Of a stretch of DNA of 64,000 nt, positions 9,376-22,179 are shown in pieces. The notes under the pieces were generated by a model, which had not been told where the DNA came from, did not search any database, and saw nothing but the letters and a program-made list of their open reading frames with translations. How positions within the stretch are numbered: position 1 is the stretch's first letter; each line of letters starts with the position of its first letter. A program made the position numbers and the translations under genes. The DNA is from Hysterangium stoloniferum. Lineage: Eukaryota > Basidiomycota > Agaricomycetes > Hysterangiales > Hysterangiaceae. The DNA lies in NCBI GenBank assembly GCA_015178975.1, contig WHVD01000043.1, positions 496,001 to 560,000 of the forward strand, written 5' to 3'.

Positions 9376-11283
9376 TTGGAAACTATGGGGAATATATTTA
9401 CAGCTCAATGTGAGGGGGCAGGTAATAAGTGACAAGGACCTCCAATACTCTCCTTACATCAGTACCAAATACTTGGTCCTCATTTAAAACAACAGTAAAT
9501 GAGACTGGACAATTAATTTTATTGGAAATATTGATTGTTAGGATTTTAGATCAGGATCGGGCCTGACATGCCAGATTGGCCTGGCAGACAGCATTAAAGG
9601 CAAATCATCCTCCTGAAAAAAGGGAAAACATGGACAATCAGGTGCCACAAAGGGAAATTTCTGAAACTGTGGCAAAAAGGGACATTACCTTAAAGCTTGC
9701 TGGGTGAAAGGTGGTGCCAAAGAAGGCCAGGCGCCAAAGTGGTTTAAACAGCCAAAAGAAATGGACATGGCTAAGCAATCTAATGAGAATGACTTTGCAT
9801 TTGTCACTAACAAGATCGCTTATGCAACAATCTCGGCATCAGATTGGCTTGCTGATTCAACAGCAACAATGCATATTGCATGAGATAGAAGTAATTTTAT
9901 TGACTATTGAGAGGAATCAGCTCAAATTGAAGGGATCACCCCAGGAGCTACCCTCAAAATGCATGGACAAGGCACAGTCACTCTTGAATTCAAGGTCAAT
10001 AACCAGGTTTACCAGGTCATGCTAATCCATGTCAAATATGCACCCATGGCGCCTAATAACCTAATTAGTATTGGGTGCCTTACCAATAAAGAATACATTG
10101 CAAACTTTACACAGGCCAGTGTTGAACTCAAATCTGGCAGTGGGGTTATTTTTGGCACAGGGTGAAAAGTCGGACATATGTACCAAATGAGGGTGTGACC
10201 CAAGAAGTTGGATCAGGCACAGGATTTTGCTGCCATAGCAAAAGGCCGGACCCTCGATAAATGGCACCAGATACTTGGACACGTTAATATTTGGACTATC
10301 AAGACAATGCAGAAAAATAGTCTAGTAACTGGACTAACTATTAATGAGTCACAAGTACCAACCCAATGCACTGCCTGCATCCAAGGGAAACAACATGTGG
10401 CACCATTCCCAAGGGAAACCCAGACAACAGTTCAAAACATTGGGGATCTAATTTTATCCAAACCGAAGGACCTGCGAGAGAAAAATACTTCTATTCATTT
10501 ACCGATGCCAGATCCCATTATTCAGCTATCTATTTTGGGAATACCAAGGATGGAGTGCTAAAGAATTTTGTGACATTCAAGGAATTTATGGAGACGCAGA
10601 GTGGTAACAAAGTCAAAACATTTCGATCTGACAATGGTGGAGAATATGTTAACAAGCCATTTAAAGAATTTTGTGCTAACCACGGAATAATTATGGAAAC
10701 AACAGCACCCTATTCTCCAGCCCAAAATGGAATCACAGAACGACTTAACCAAACTCTATTGGAACATGCACATGCCATGATGTTTGCCAAGAACTTACCG
10801 AAAACCTTATGGCCAGAAGCAGTAGCTTATGCAAATTACATTAAGAATAGATCTCCAACCCAAGCACTAAGGACAGAAATCACACCATATGAAATCCTTT
10901 TTGGGAAGAAGCTGGATGTATCACAGCTTGAAGAATTTGGAACGAAATACTGGGTTATGGTCCCAGATCAGCACCAGAGGAAATTAGACCCAAAAGCTGA
11001 ACAACATATTTTCGTCGGAGTTGCAGAATACACCAATGCCTGGAAATATTATAATATTCAAACGAGGCATGTTCAAAATTCCAGGAATATCACATTCGAT
11101 GAAAACAACATGAAATTATTCACTATCCCAAATGAAGATGATGAGGATGTGCCACTTGAGGGGGAGAATATACCACACGAGGGAACACTGCCTATCCAAC
11201 CTACTCCACAGATGCTACCTAGCCCATCCACCCCACAGACACTGTGCAGTTCGCCTACCTCACAAACACCTGAGCCAGTGTAA
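9376..11283 (+). mobile_element. Ty1/Copia element fragment (gag end, protease, integrase)
   Basis: A fragment of a Copia retrotransposon with no LTRs recognised. It holds the end of gag (ISDKDLQYS), a CCHC-like knuckle region near 9660-9710, a protease-type DSTATMHI near 9850, and a long integrase region. No reverse transcriptase or RNase H follows, so the 3' part of pol is missing. The fragment is a fossil with several breaks. Its left end cuts into a host gene-family fragment, and its right end fades into an AT-rich stretch. Confidence 0.8.
10258..11283 (+). pseudogene. Copia integrase region
   Basis: The zinc-binding part reads HQILGHVNIWTIKTM, then CTACIQGKQH (the HHCC finger). The rve core has FTDARSHYSAIYFGNTKDG, RSDNGGEY, then YSPAQNGITERLNQTL, that is the D...D...E set of a Copia integrase. 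The C-terminal part (YEILFGKKLDVSQLEEFG, KYYNIQTRHVQNSRNITFDE) is the usual Copia GKK-type tail before RT. It would insert cDNA into the genome. This is a fossil with a few breaks. Confidence 0.85.
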
Positions 11284-12550
11284 TGTATTAGCCTTATTGT
11301 AATACTATTTTCTGAAAAAGGAGTCCAATGCCTTATCAAAATGTGCAAATACTCAATTCACTGCAAGGTAAAATAATTTAAGTATTTGATATTAATCAGT
11401 AGCAGCCTTGGTAGACTTGGAACCCCTGAAGTCAAGAGTTTACTTGAATATATGCACCCTACTTTGCAAAGAAGGTTTTGAGAGCTGCTTGTGCAAGCTT
11501 GTTCTTTTTCTGTGACAACAACTATTAAAATAAGAATAACAATTTACTGATTCTGAAGCTAGATTTAACTTCAATTCTAGGGAGTTTATACATATTTTAT
11601 ACTATTTATCAAACAGTAAAAATATTAATAAACAGGTCAAAAGATTAGATATAGAATAAAACACTATTTGGTTAATATATGCTTTTTTTACATTAACCTA
11701 CAGGGTCTACTGTGATACTAACTTATCAGGATCTTAATGTAGTCTTAAGGATCTTGCAAGGATATTCTCAGTATTTATTTATGTGAATATGCTTTACTGA
11801 CTCACAATAAATGAGCAATGGAACAGGGATTATTTGTAATGTAATAAACAGTCAAATTACTCAACTAGAGGTGACTGAAGTCTTAGACTACAAATAACAA
11901 TGTAGGAAAAACTAATAATCAGTACTCAATTAAGAGGTGACTATAGTATAAGATTATTTATATATTATTGGTTGATAACCAACAACTCTAACTGAGGTGG
12001 AAATAATAATATATAAAAGCCAACTATTCAACTAAGAAGTGGCAAGGGGGAACAAAAGTCAACAACTCAGATTGAGGTGACAGGGGGAACAACAGATCAG
12101 TCAACAGCTCAGATTGAGGTGACAAGGGATCTGATTGGGCCAACAACTCTGATAGAGGTGGCAAGGGTTTCCAACAGCTCTGATAGAGGTGGAATTAGAT
12201 GTCCAACTGCCCAGATAGGGGTGGAGTAGCCTGCTTGCTGCAGTGACACATAGATGTGGTGATATGATATGATATGATTGATTGATTATGTTCAAGGCTG
12301 GAGCTGAGCTCCTTATATACATTTTAGTCTGAGACATTTAGAAGATTCTAGAAGATTAAATGATGTCATTCTGGGAGGAATGATGTCATTCTGGGAGGAA
12401 TGATGTCATTCTGGGAGGAATGATGTCATTCTGGGAGGAATGATGTCATTTAGAATTTTCTAGAATTTTCTAGAATTTTTTAGAGCATTGTGGAAGGTTC
12501 TAACTACTTCTAAGACACTATAGAATGTTCTTGGCATAATAGAACATTCT
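11284..12550. other. AT-rich non-coding stretch with degenerate repeats
   Basis: No credible gene. From 11870 to 12230 there are repeated phrases of the type CAACTCTGATAGAGGTGGCAAGG and AACTCAGATTGAGGTGACA. Four exact 20-bp units (TGATGTCATTCTGGGAGGAA) stand at about 12361-12440. On the minus strand a TATATAAGGAGCTCAGCTCC box is visible near 12310. This look suggests an old LTR or similar element. It continues after the solo LTR and Gypsy insertions (sequence at 14027-14058 and 23485 on). Confidence 0.45.
12361..12440. repeat. 20-bp tandem repeat, four units
   Basis: Four successive, essentially identical copies of TGATGTCATTCTGGGAGGAA. Repeats of TAGAATTTTC follow directly. Confidence 0.9.
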
Positions 12551-12555
12551 GGAAT

Positions 12556-14021
12556 TGTGAGGTATCAGCATTATCTCATAATGTTCTCTTAATTTTCTTT
12601 GAATTACTTAATATTTTCTCGAATTTCTATTGTATTTTTACTATGTTTATTGTGAAAAATAGGCCTTATTCCTTTTTAACTCCGCATAAATAATAGCATA
12701 TATGGACTCATATTATGCTATTATTACTTAATTAAATTATTATAATTTTTAACTAATTATTTATATTTTATTTACTTAGTTATTACTGCCATTGCCTTGC
12801 TTGTTTGTGTGCATTTGGGTGTCACATGACACATTACCTAATCCGGCTCATACAGTCACACGAGTGACTGTAACACTAGTCACACGAGTGACTGTAACAC
12901 TAGTCACACGAGTGACTGTAACACTAGTCACACGAGTGACTGTAACACTAGTCACACGAGTGACTGTAACACTAGTCACACGAGTGACTGTAACACTAGT
13001 CCATGAGTGACTGTAGCACTAGTTGCGTGACTTATTAGATAAGCCTCCGGTGTCGGGATGTCACACAAGTCATGGATGTGACTACCCGAGTCATTAATTG
13101 ATTCCGCCGACTCATCGTTTGCTTCCATCCCGGGACTGCGGCCTTGAACCTTCACGTTCAAACAAGAGGTTAGAACCCTTGTCTCAGAGAGGGGAATCAT
13201 GTGATAAATAAAGGGTAAATAATGAGTAGAATATAGGTCATTATGATCTAACTAGTGACCTCATAAACTAAATAATTAGCTAATCATTTAGTTATCAAAA
13301 TGTATATAAGGAGGGCCAAGTTTCCAATAAAATCATCTTATCTATCTCACACATATTTTACTGCACAGCTCAGAAGCTTATCTAATCATCCTAAGGACAA
13401 TAATAGCCTTAGTCTGATACACTCACTGCAAGCACCTACACTTGCAGCATCTTGAATCTTTGTCAGCAACTCTTGAACTTAGCTAATTATCTAAGTTCCC
13501 CCAGCCTCACAGCTACCCTTTAGCCTTATTAATTACATAATAAACCTAATAAGTATCTAAGTATCCTTACTGAAATTCCCTGCCAATACTAGATTATTCA
13601 AGGCCCAGCCCTAAGTTTATTGAATTAATCAAGTACAAGCACTCAGATAATCCAATACAAATTATTTTCTCTATTAATAAATTATTTAACACCTTGTTAA
13701 ATATCTATTAATAGTTACAAATAAGCATACAAGAATCCGAAGCTTTATATCAAGTCTCTGCTAAGTTACTGCGCATATACTCAGCTTCTAGCCCCCTATT
13801 CTCAAGGAATAGTTCTTTTATTGCTAAAAGAGTCATACACAGTTCTATTGAACCTTTCAATAATTAAAATAAGCATTTATTTGAGTTGTTTAAGCTTAAT
13901 AGCACAGCTCATTAATCTATCAGTATTTAAATTACTGGACCTTTGCTTGTTTTATTGTTGAAGCTCTGTGACACTATAGCATATATTGAGCTATCTAAGA
14001 GAATCCCCTGAATACATTACA
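12556..14021 (+). mobile_element. Solo LTR, family D (1466 bp)
   Basis: The sequence starts TGTGAGGTATCAGC and ends GAATACATTACA, with the duplication GGAAT on both sides (12551-12555 and 14022-14026). A TATA-like TGTATATAAGG lies at about 13303, so the sense strand is plus. It is the reverse complement of the copy at 17134-18454. It is longer because it carries an expanded 24-bp minisatellite (12843-13010). No internal element sequence remains. Confidence 0.85.
12843..13010. repeat. 24-bp minisatellite inside solo LTR D
   Basis: About seven copies of a 24-bp unit built on AGTCACACGAGTGACTGTAA, each unit holding a short inverted pair AGTCAC/GTGACT. The sister LTR at 17134-18454 has a different short repeat at the corresponding place (TCGTGACTTGTGTGACTCGG units at about 18055-18150), so the array changed after the two copies parted. 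Confidence 0.9.
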
Positions 14022-14058
14022 GGAATCTTATAGAATATTCTACAATATTCTATCTACT

Positions 14059-14793
14059 TGTTACGACCGTGTCGCAACCCTATCGGTCCCGAGGTTATCG
14101 CCACTTATCAACGATTCAAGTTACTGTTCAAACTACCACTTCGGAAACCCTCGGCCCTGAAGCTGACATATGCTTTCGTGATGATCAAACTCCGTTTACG
14201 CCCACGTCAAAATATCTTGTATTGTCTGGTTAAACTTTTGATACATCCCTTTTATTATGTTGATCCGTTCAATCTTATGTTTCACATATGTCAATCTATA
14301 TTTGTAGTCCTTGAACTATTTCCTTTTATCGTAATCCCGCTCTCAGTTATCATCGGCCTCCAAACTAATCATAAACTTCCCGTTCCTAGTCAAGCTTATT
14401 GTTAATACCGTTTTCCGCCCTTCTCCCCGTTAGTATTTTCTAGACGCCTGTTACTTGTATATGAACTCGCTGTAGTTGTTGTTACTAGGCAATCAGAATA
14501 TCGACTCAGAATACCCTCATACATCTGTAACAGTCTCATACTAAGAATCCCCCCATCTGCCTTTGCATGCGCTCACCCACTCCCGGCCCCGACCCCTTGG
14601 CCCGACACTCGACTTGTCCTTCGGTCCCAATCGGTATCACGCCGAAAGGAACTCTTTAGGATTAGTCTTTACCCGTCCAAAATCTAAGGACACCCTATGG
14701 ATATTTGCGAGGGTGCAGCACATAAGCTGAAGCCAAGTCCTTCCGATCGGTCCCTGTTGGCCACTGACATTAGTTAGTTTTCAGTTCTTAACA
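14059..14793 (+). repeat. 5' LTR of the Gypsy element (family G)
   Basis: 735 bp, TGTTACGACC to TTCTTAACA. Near-identical copies are the 3' LTR at 22746-23479 and solo LTRs at 41307-42029 and 62410-63465. The block CATAAGCTGAAGCCAAGTCC near the 3' end is also present in LTR family H, showing the two families are related. Confidence 0.92.
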
Positions 14794-14831
14794 GTATATT
14801 CTGATTTCACACTCGCATTTTCCGTTTAATC

Positions 14832-16635
14832 ATGCCTCCGAGAAAAAATGCCAAGCCAAGCGGCGAAGCAGAATCTTCCACTCTCAAGTCTCCTTTCCTG
14901 TATATAGCCCGAGCTACTCAGAGAACCCTGCTACCAGAAACCTCCGAAGAATCTCGCTTTGTGGAAATTACCGGCAATGCTGAAGAAGTAACTGAAGCAA
15001 CCGAACCCGAAGCAACTGAAGAGATTAACAATCAACCAGTTCCGGAACACGAACCCGAGGATGGCGACCAATCTCAGGATAGTGGTTCCAAGAAGTCCGT
15101 GAAAAGGAACCCGGCTCTCGACCCTGAAGAGACATGAAAATTGTTCTCAGGTTGTGAAGAGTGGATAGATTCTGACCACTTGATGTACGAAGAATAGTAT
15201 TTATTCAACTACTATTATTAAGTATTGACCGTCCTGTACAATACTGTAGATTACTAGACTGATAGTACTAGTAAAGGGATGCACTACACGTCACAAGAGC
15301 AACTGTACAGTTGCTCGTGATGATGAGGACCAGAGAAAAGAAGAGTTGACCTTTACGGTACAACTTGGAGCTAGAAGTAAGAAAGATAGTCAGCGAAAGA
15401 CTGAATATCAAAAGTAGAGATATAGCAGTGTGAATCGACTAGAGTGTCGATGAGTGCAAAGACTTGAGAGTGGGACTCGACCTTCACGGTTCAGGTCCAA
15501 AGATTACTAGTACGCAAGAAGTTGCTACCTTTATAAGTAGCTGAGACGTTACCCTTGACACCTCTTGCTATTCGACGTTGGGGTCATTACGAGGTGGTGT
15601 CTGCTGGGTAAAAAAGTGTCTGTCTTTTGGTGCCGAGAGCGCCCATAGGTATACACAAGACTTTGAACTAAGAAATACGGGTATGCTGAAAGATATAGAG
15701 AATTAAGGAAAAGGAATAGAAACTAGATAATAAAGTACTATAATATGTATATTATTCCACTGTCCAATCATGCATATATGCATACCCTTCACACAGGTAC
15801 TCTAGGATCCCTTAACGAATTCCTTAAAAGCAATATCAAGGCAAAGGAACCTGGGCAAACCCGAGTCAACAAACCCGAACCATTCACTGGCTCAAACCCA
15901 AAGAAATTGCCGACATTTCTTATGCAATGTCGATTCAACTTTCGGGACCGCCCGGCTGCATTTGCAACAGATGACCGAAAGGTAAACTTCGCACTCTCAT
16001 ACCTTAAGGATTCCACAGCAGCCTGGTTTGAACCCGCATTCTCTGGCCTCACCTCCGAAGACCCCAATTGGCTTCACGATTGGGATGCTTTTGTTGAGGA
16101 ACTCGAAACCAACTTTGGTCCCTACAACCAAACCGGCGATGCCGAAACTGCACTTTCTAATCTCAAAATGAAAGACACCCAGTGCATCACCGATTACATT
16201 GTCCAGTTCAACAACCTCACCGTGCGTTGCGACTGGGGCGATTCGGCCCTCCGTTACCAGTTTTACTCCAGCCTTCCATCTCGCCTCAAAGACGAAGTTT
16301 CCAAAGGAGAAACCGGCAAGCCGAAGACCCTCCCTCTCATGCGTCTGAAAGCCCAAAACACAGACGCCCGATACTGGGAACGACATTTGGAAATTAGTCG
16401 CGAAAACCCCTCAGACAAGAAATTGTCGGACAATAAGAATGCCAACAAGTCTGGTAATCAAAACACCAACAACAGTGGCAACTCAACCTCCGATAAGAAG
16501 TCCGAAAACAAAGGGGCTAACGACAAAAAAGGCAAGGGTAAACAGTCGAATAAGTCTCAAGACAAAGACAAACCCGACTTAACTGGCAAACTCGGCTCCG
16601 ATGGCAAGCTCCTACAACAGGAAAAGCAATGCTGA
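14832..16635 (+). pseudogene. gag: Gypsy gag region (split by solo LTR F)
   Basis: The first part begins MPPRKNAKPSGEAE shortly after the LTR. The main part, after the inserted LTR, has the retrotrans_gag look: NKPEPFTGSNPKKLPTFLMQ, then NFALSYLKDSTAAWFEPAF and DAETALSNLKMKD. A lysine/asparagine-rich tail and a cysteine-rich knuckle region near 16660-16700 follow. Gag makes the particle shell. Fossil; the nested LTR and a few other breaks make it non-coding. Confidence 0.85.
15153..15793. mobile_element. Solo LTR, family F (641 bp), inside Gypsy gag
   Basis: The sequence starts TGTGAAGAGTGG and ends CATACCCTTCACA, with the duplication CAGGT on both sides (15148-15152 and 15794-15798). A second solo copy of exactly the same length is at 26253-26893. 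It carries the inverted pair GAGCAACTGTACAGTTGCTC. It is younger than the Gypsy element it interrupts. Confidence 0.9.
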
Positions 16636-16793
16636 ATGGACAACAACTTTTGTTTGTTGTGCGCAGATCCCGGACACCGAGTCACTGCATGCCCAAAGGC
16701 CACAAAAGCCCGATTGGCCAATATGGCCACGATCTCACAACCGGCCAAGCCGGCTGCTGAGTCGAAAAAAGATTAAGCAACTCTCTGGATTCC

Positions 16794-17133
16794 GTGCGTT
16801 TGGAGAGTTGTGTTGAATCTCCTTGCACACCAGAAAATTGTCACCTTAACGCATCTGCCTTGTATGATCCTAATTCCTCGTTCATAAATCTTACTTCAGA
16901 ACCTCTTGGGAATCTCACTTTTCGAGCCCTCATAGATTCAGGTTCAACCCATTGTTTTATAGATACAAGTTTTTCCCAAAAAAAATCAGTTAAAAACCTA
17001 TGCAATAGACCAGATTCCACTCCGACTCTTTGATGGTACCTCAAACTCCATAATCTTGCAAGCCTGCGAACTCCGACTTTGGTTCCCATGTGGAACCTTT
17101 CAGACAGTTACTTTTTTGTAACACAGTTGGACC
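16794..17133 (+). pseudogene. Gypsy aspartic protease region
   Basis: The motif ALIDSGSTHCFIDTSF is the D-S/T-G active-site block of a retroviral-type aspartic protease, in the expected place between gag and RT. The region is interrupted soon after by the family D solo LTR. Fossil. Confidence 0.75.
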
Positions 17134-18454
17134 TGTAATGTATTCAGGGGATTCTCTTAGATAGCTCAATATATGCTATAGTGTCACAGAGCTTCAACAA
17201 TAAAACAAGCAAAGGTCCAGTAATTTAAATACTGATAGATTAATGAGCTGCGCTATGAAGCTTAAACAACTCAAATCAATGCTTATTTTGATTATTGAAA
17301 GGTTCAATAGAACTGTGTATGACTCGTTTAGCAAATACAAGAACTATTCCTTGAGAATAGGGGCTGGAAGCTGAATATATACGCAGTAACTTGGCAGAGA
17401 CTTGATATAAGAGCTTCGGATTCTTGTATGCTTATTTGTAACTATTAATAGATATTTAACAAGGTGTTAAATAATTTATTAATAGAGAAAATAGATTGTA
17501 TTGGATTATCTGAGTGCTTGTACTTGATTAATTCAATAAACTTAGGGCTGGGCCTTGAGTAATCTAGTATTGGCAGGGATTTCAGTAAGGATACTTAGAT
17601 ACTTATTAGGTTTATTATCTAATTAATAAGCCTAAAGGGTAGCTGTGAGGCTGGGGAACTTAGATGATTAGCTAAGTCCAAGAGTTGCTGACAAAGATTC
17701 AAGATGCTGCAAGTGTAGGTGCTTGCAGTGAGTGTATCAGACTAAGGCTATTATTGTCCTTAGGATGATTAGATAAGCTGGTGCTGTGCTGCAAATATGT
17801 GAGAGATAAGATGATTTTATTGGAAACTTAGCCCTCCTTATATACATTTTGATAACTCAATGATTAGCTAACTATTTAGTTTATGAGGTCATTAGTGAGA
17901 TCATAATGACCTCATATTCTACTCATTATTTACCCTTTGTTTAACATGTGATTCCCTTCTCTGAGACAAGGGTTCTAACCTCTTGCTTGAACATGAAGGT
18001 TCAAGGCCGCGGTCCCGGGACGGGAGCAAACGACGAGTTGGCGGAACCTAATAATGACTCGGGTAGTCACGTTCGTGACTTGTGTGACTCGGGTATTCAC
18101 ATTCGTGACTTGTGTGACTCGGGTGGTCACATTCGTGACCTTTGTGACATCCGACACTGGAGGCTTATGTAATAAGTCACATGACTCCAAAAATGCGCAA
18201 ACTAGGCTGCACAAGGTGCCGAAAGGTAATAACTAAGTAAATAAAATATAAATAATTAGTTAAAAATTATAATAAATTAACTAAGATATAATAGCATAAT
18301 ATGAGTTCATATATGCTATTATTATGCGAAGTTAAAAGGAATAGAGCCTATATTTCACAATAAAAATATAATAAAAATACAATAAATTCGAGAAAATATT
18401 AATAAATTCAAAGAAAATTAAGAGAAAATTATGAGATAAAGCTGATACCTCACA
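17134..18454 (-). mobile_element. Solo LTR, family D (1321 bp), inside Gypsy
   Basis: On the plus strand it begins TGTAATGTATTCAGG and ends GATACCTCACA, with GGACC on both sides (17129-17133 and 18455-18459). The TATA-like box is on the minus strand, so the sense strand is minus, opposite to the copy at 12556-14021. It splits the Gypsy protease from the RT region and is therefore younger than the Gypsy insertion. Confidence 0.9.
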
Positions 18455-18459
18455 GGACC

Positions 18460-20230
18460 CGAGCTGCTCCATGGTTCTAGGACATAACTGGCTCACCCAC
18501 TACAATCCATTGATTGATTGGGTATTGGGCAGTATCCATTTCCGAACCCTGTCGGCACCCGATACGACTGGTCCGTTTCTGCCTGTTTCAGCAAATATGG
18601 CCTCTACAGCACCTCCGGCCCCCGTGGCAAATCCAAGCTCTCTGCCACCCGTCTCTCTAATAAACGCCGCAGCTTTTATGAGAGCCATCAAGTTGGACAG
18701 CTCCCGAGCATTTACAGTCAATCTTAAAGTTGACGAAGTCACCGGTCGCTTTGCATCCCCGGTGGATGAACCGATCGCAGATTTGGAAGGTGTTCCTGAA
18801 AAATACCATGAATTTGCAGATGTCTTTAGTAAACAAAAAGCTGATCAACTCACCCCTCACAGGCCTTACGATTTGAAAATTGATATTGAAGATGGTTCAC
18901 ATCCGCCCCTAGGCCCAGCTTATCCTCTCTCGCAGTCCGAATTATCGGCTATCCAAGATTTTTTGGATGAACATTTGGCTATAGGTTTTATCTGACCCTC
19001 AAAGTCTCCTTATGGAACCCCTGTCCTATTTGTTCGGAAAAAAGATGGTTCCCTTCGAATTTGCATTGACTTTTGAGGACTAAACGCGATCACTCGAAAA
19101 GATAAGTACCTGTTACCACTAATCTCCGATTTACTCGATGCCCCTCGGAAGGCCCGAATTTATACAAAGATAGATCTCAAGCACGCCTATCATTTGGTTC
19201 AAATCGCCGAAGGGGACGAATGGAAAACGGCTTTTTGCACTCGCTATGGCTCCTTTGAATGGTTAGTGATGCCTTTCGGCCTCACCAATGCTCCGTTGGT
19301 CTTTCAACATTTTATCAACGACGTCTTTTCCGACCTCCTTGATGTCTTTGTCATTGTGTACTTAGACGACATCCTCATATTCTCCGAAGATCCTACACTT
19401 CATGACGAACACATTCGTGAAGTTCTCCGAAGACTCCGAAAACATGGTCTTTTTGCGAATGGTAAAAAATGTTCCTTTGATGTCGACACAGTTGAATATT
19501 TAGGTTTTATGATGGGACCTGATGGTCTCCACATGGACGACTCTAAAATTCAAGTCATTCAAGATTGGCCGGAACCCCGAAAGGTTAAGGATATTCAGCC
19601 CTTTTTAGGCTTCACCAATTTTTATCGTCGTTTCATTCACAACTACTCAAAAATTACCGTTCTGCTCACTCATCTTACTCGTAAAGACACCCCATGGATT
19701 TTCTCCCAAGAATGCCGATCGGCATTCCAGGAATTGAAAAGTGTGTTTACATCTGCCCCTATTTTGTTGCACTGGAAGCCCGACGTTCAACTCATCGTGG
19801 AAACTGATGCCTCAGATTATGCGCTTGCTGTGATATTGTCCATTCTGGACACCGATGGTGAAGTACACCCAGTAGATTTTCTGTCTCACACGTTTTCTGC
19901 GCCCGAACTCAACTATGATGTTCACGATAAGGAACTACTCGCAATATTTGAAGCTTTAAGACATGGCGACATTATTTTGAGGGCTCGGCCCACCTGGTAG
20001 ATGTTATTACAGACCACAAAAATTTAGTTTACTTTTCAACCACAAAACTGCTCACCCATTGACAAGCTCGATGGTCCGAATACCTCTCCGCTTTCAATAT
20101 GGTAATTCACTTCCATCCCGGCCGCCTTGGTGGAAAACCCGACGCTATGACTAGACAATGGGACATCTATCCTAAAGAGGGGAGTAGTGACTACGCCACA
20201 GTTAATCTGCATAATTTCAAGCCTATGTTT
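18460..20230 (+). pseudogene. pol: Gypsy reverse transcriptase and RNase H region
   Basis: The region holds the approach to RT (FADVFSKQKADQLTPHRPYD), then WLVMPFGLTNAPLVFQ, the catalytic YLDD (VYLDDILIFSED) and FLGFTNFYRRFIHNYSKI, which are Ty3/Gypsy RT blocks. The RNase H part has VETDASDYALAVILS and PVDFLSHTFSAPELNYDVHDKELLAI. RT copies the element RNA into DNA and RNase H removes the template. Fossil with a few breaks. Confidence 0.9.
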
Positions 20231-20544
20231 TCATCAGAACAACTGTCCACGTCTATCCGAGCTACTTACCTCATTCATCCAGTCTTGCAAAGTGTTATCC
20301 TTATGGATACCAAAAAGTTACATCAAGACATACTATCGGCAATTCCATTAGACCCAGTCACCAAAGCACACCTCGATAACCCGTCCGACCCCGATCAACC
20401 CCAATGGTCATTAGACCCACAAGGTTTCATTAGATTTGACAATCGCATTTATGTACCGGATTCCAACACCCTTTGGCTGTGAATCCTACAACATAAGCAC
20501 GACCACCCAATCTTGGGACATTTCGGCCTCAATAAGACCCTCTC

Positions 20545-21353
20545 TGTTACGACCGGACAATCCCACCGAACTCCGGGCACTAACCCGTACGCCCCCACAC
20601 GCTACAAGCACCAATCGTCTGTTTATAGGATTTCCCGCCCGGACTCCGTTATGTCAAGACTCGTTACGTTCAACCTCATTATGACACATATCAGTCACCG
20701 GACTTCCCCCGGACTCCGTCTCTGTCTATGTCTGTCTTCATCCCACGCATCAGTCACCGGTCCCCGCTTAGAATCCCATTACCGCTCTAATCGAGCCCCG
20801 TTCCCGTTTTAGTCAAATGACCTGTCACGATTTAGGACTCTGCTCCCCCTCCATTTCCCGTTATGGGTTATGCTTTGTCACGATTCGGACTCCGCTCCAT
20901 TCCTAACACCAATTTGGTGTTTACTATTCCCGTTTCATGTTTTGTTAGTTTCGTTTCGCCATTACTGGATTTGGTATGTCATTCACTCCATGGTCTATAT
21001 AAACTGGCAGATGTTGTACATACAATCCAGTCAGAAAATTAGCTTAGATTCCCCCCAGTAATCTAATAATATTTTCCGCTCTAAAACCTTACTTGATTCA
21101 CATCGCTCGCACTAGTCGGAGCCCACAGGCTCCGGCGCATCTATCTCTCTCAACCAACTCGACTCACGACCCACGACCTCCGACTTATGACCTACGACCC
21201 ACGAACCCCGCCCGGACTCCCCGGGATCCCCGTCCGTCCGTTTGAAATTGGACAACACGATCTAGTGAGGGCGCAGCCTATAAGCTGAAGCCAAGTCCTA
21301 CCGGATATCCCGCGGGTTTCTCCAGAAACCTGGCCTGTGTGTGTATCCTAACA
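20545..21353 (+). mobile_element. Solo LTR, family H (809 bp), inside Gypsy pol
   Basis: The sequence starts TGTTACGACCGGACAA and ends GTGTATCCTAACA, with the duplication CTCTC on both sides (20540-20544 and 21354-21358). It is a Gypsy-type LTR related to but distinct from the host element's own LTR, sharing the CATAAGCTGAAGCCAAGTCC-type block near its end. A minus-strand copy followed by gag remains is at about 24432-25300. It lies between the RNase H and integrase parts. Confidence 0.88.
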
Positions 21354-21358
21354 CTCTC

Positions 21359-22175
21359 ACTCATTAGAAGAGAATATACATGGCCCAGCATCCGAGATTT
21401 TGTTAAGCACTATTGTAAATCTTGTACTATGTGTTTACACTCTAAATCACAGCGACACAAACCATATGGCCTACTCAAGCAATTACCGATACCGGAAAAA
21501 CCTTGGAACTCGATTTCTATGGATTTCATCGAGCACCTACCGGCATCCGAAGGTCACACAGCAATCCTAGTTGTTGTGGATCGGCTCACAAAACAAAGTA
21601 TTTTCATTCCAACATATGACATGATAACATCTGTACAGTTAGCTGAATTATTTGTCACCCATGTATTTTCCAAGCATGGTGTTCCATTGCATGTCACATC
21701 CGATCGTGGATCCAAGTTTGTCTCTCACTTCTTTAGGTCACTCGGGAAAGCACTAGACATGAAGCTACACTTCACTTCCGGCTATCACCCAGAAGGCGAT
21801 GGCCAAACTGAACGCATGAATCAAACCTTGGAACAATACATCTGTGTCTATTGCAACTATCAACAAGACAATTGGAAATCACTACTACCGCTAGCCGAAT
21901 TCGCATATAACAATGCACCAAATGCCACTACTGGCATTTCACCTTTCTTTGCAAATAAAGGCTATAACCCCAACATCGCAATCCACCCGGAACGCGATCT
22001 CGCATCCACCCGTGCTCAAGACTTTGTTATAAACCTTGATGAGCTACATCAAGAACTTCGTAAAACTATCGCAATGGCTCAAGAACGATACCAACGGTCT
22101 GCGGATAAGAACCAACTTCCGCCTCCTGACTTCAAGATCGGAGACCGAGTATTTGTTAAAGCCGAGTTTTTCTGA
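21359..22175 (+). pseudogene. Gypsy integrase region
   Basis: The zinc-finger end (CKSCTMCLHSKSQRH) is followed by the rve core: DFIEHLPASEGHTAILVVVDRLTKQ, HVTSDRGSKFVS, then GYHPEGDGQTERMNQTLEQY, giving the D...D...E triad. WKSLLPLAEFAYNNAPNATTG is the usual Gypsy integrase tail. The region ends at the MITE insertion. Fossil. Confidence 0.9.
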
Positions 22176-22179
22176 ACTA

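Noticed and set aside
12843-13010. Possible CRISPR array (24-bp repeats with short palindromes)
   Set aside because: The units are head-to-tail with no spacers, and the array sits inside an LTR in a eukaryotic sequence.
14058-14405. ORF of 115 codons, also present at 22756-23091
   Set aside because: It lies inside the Gypsy LTR and is duplicated only because the LTR is.
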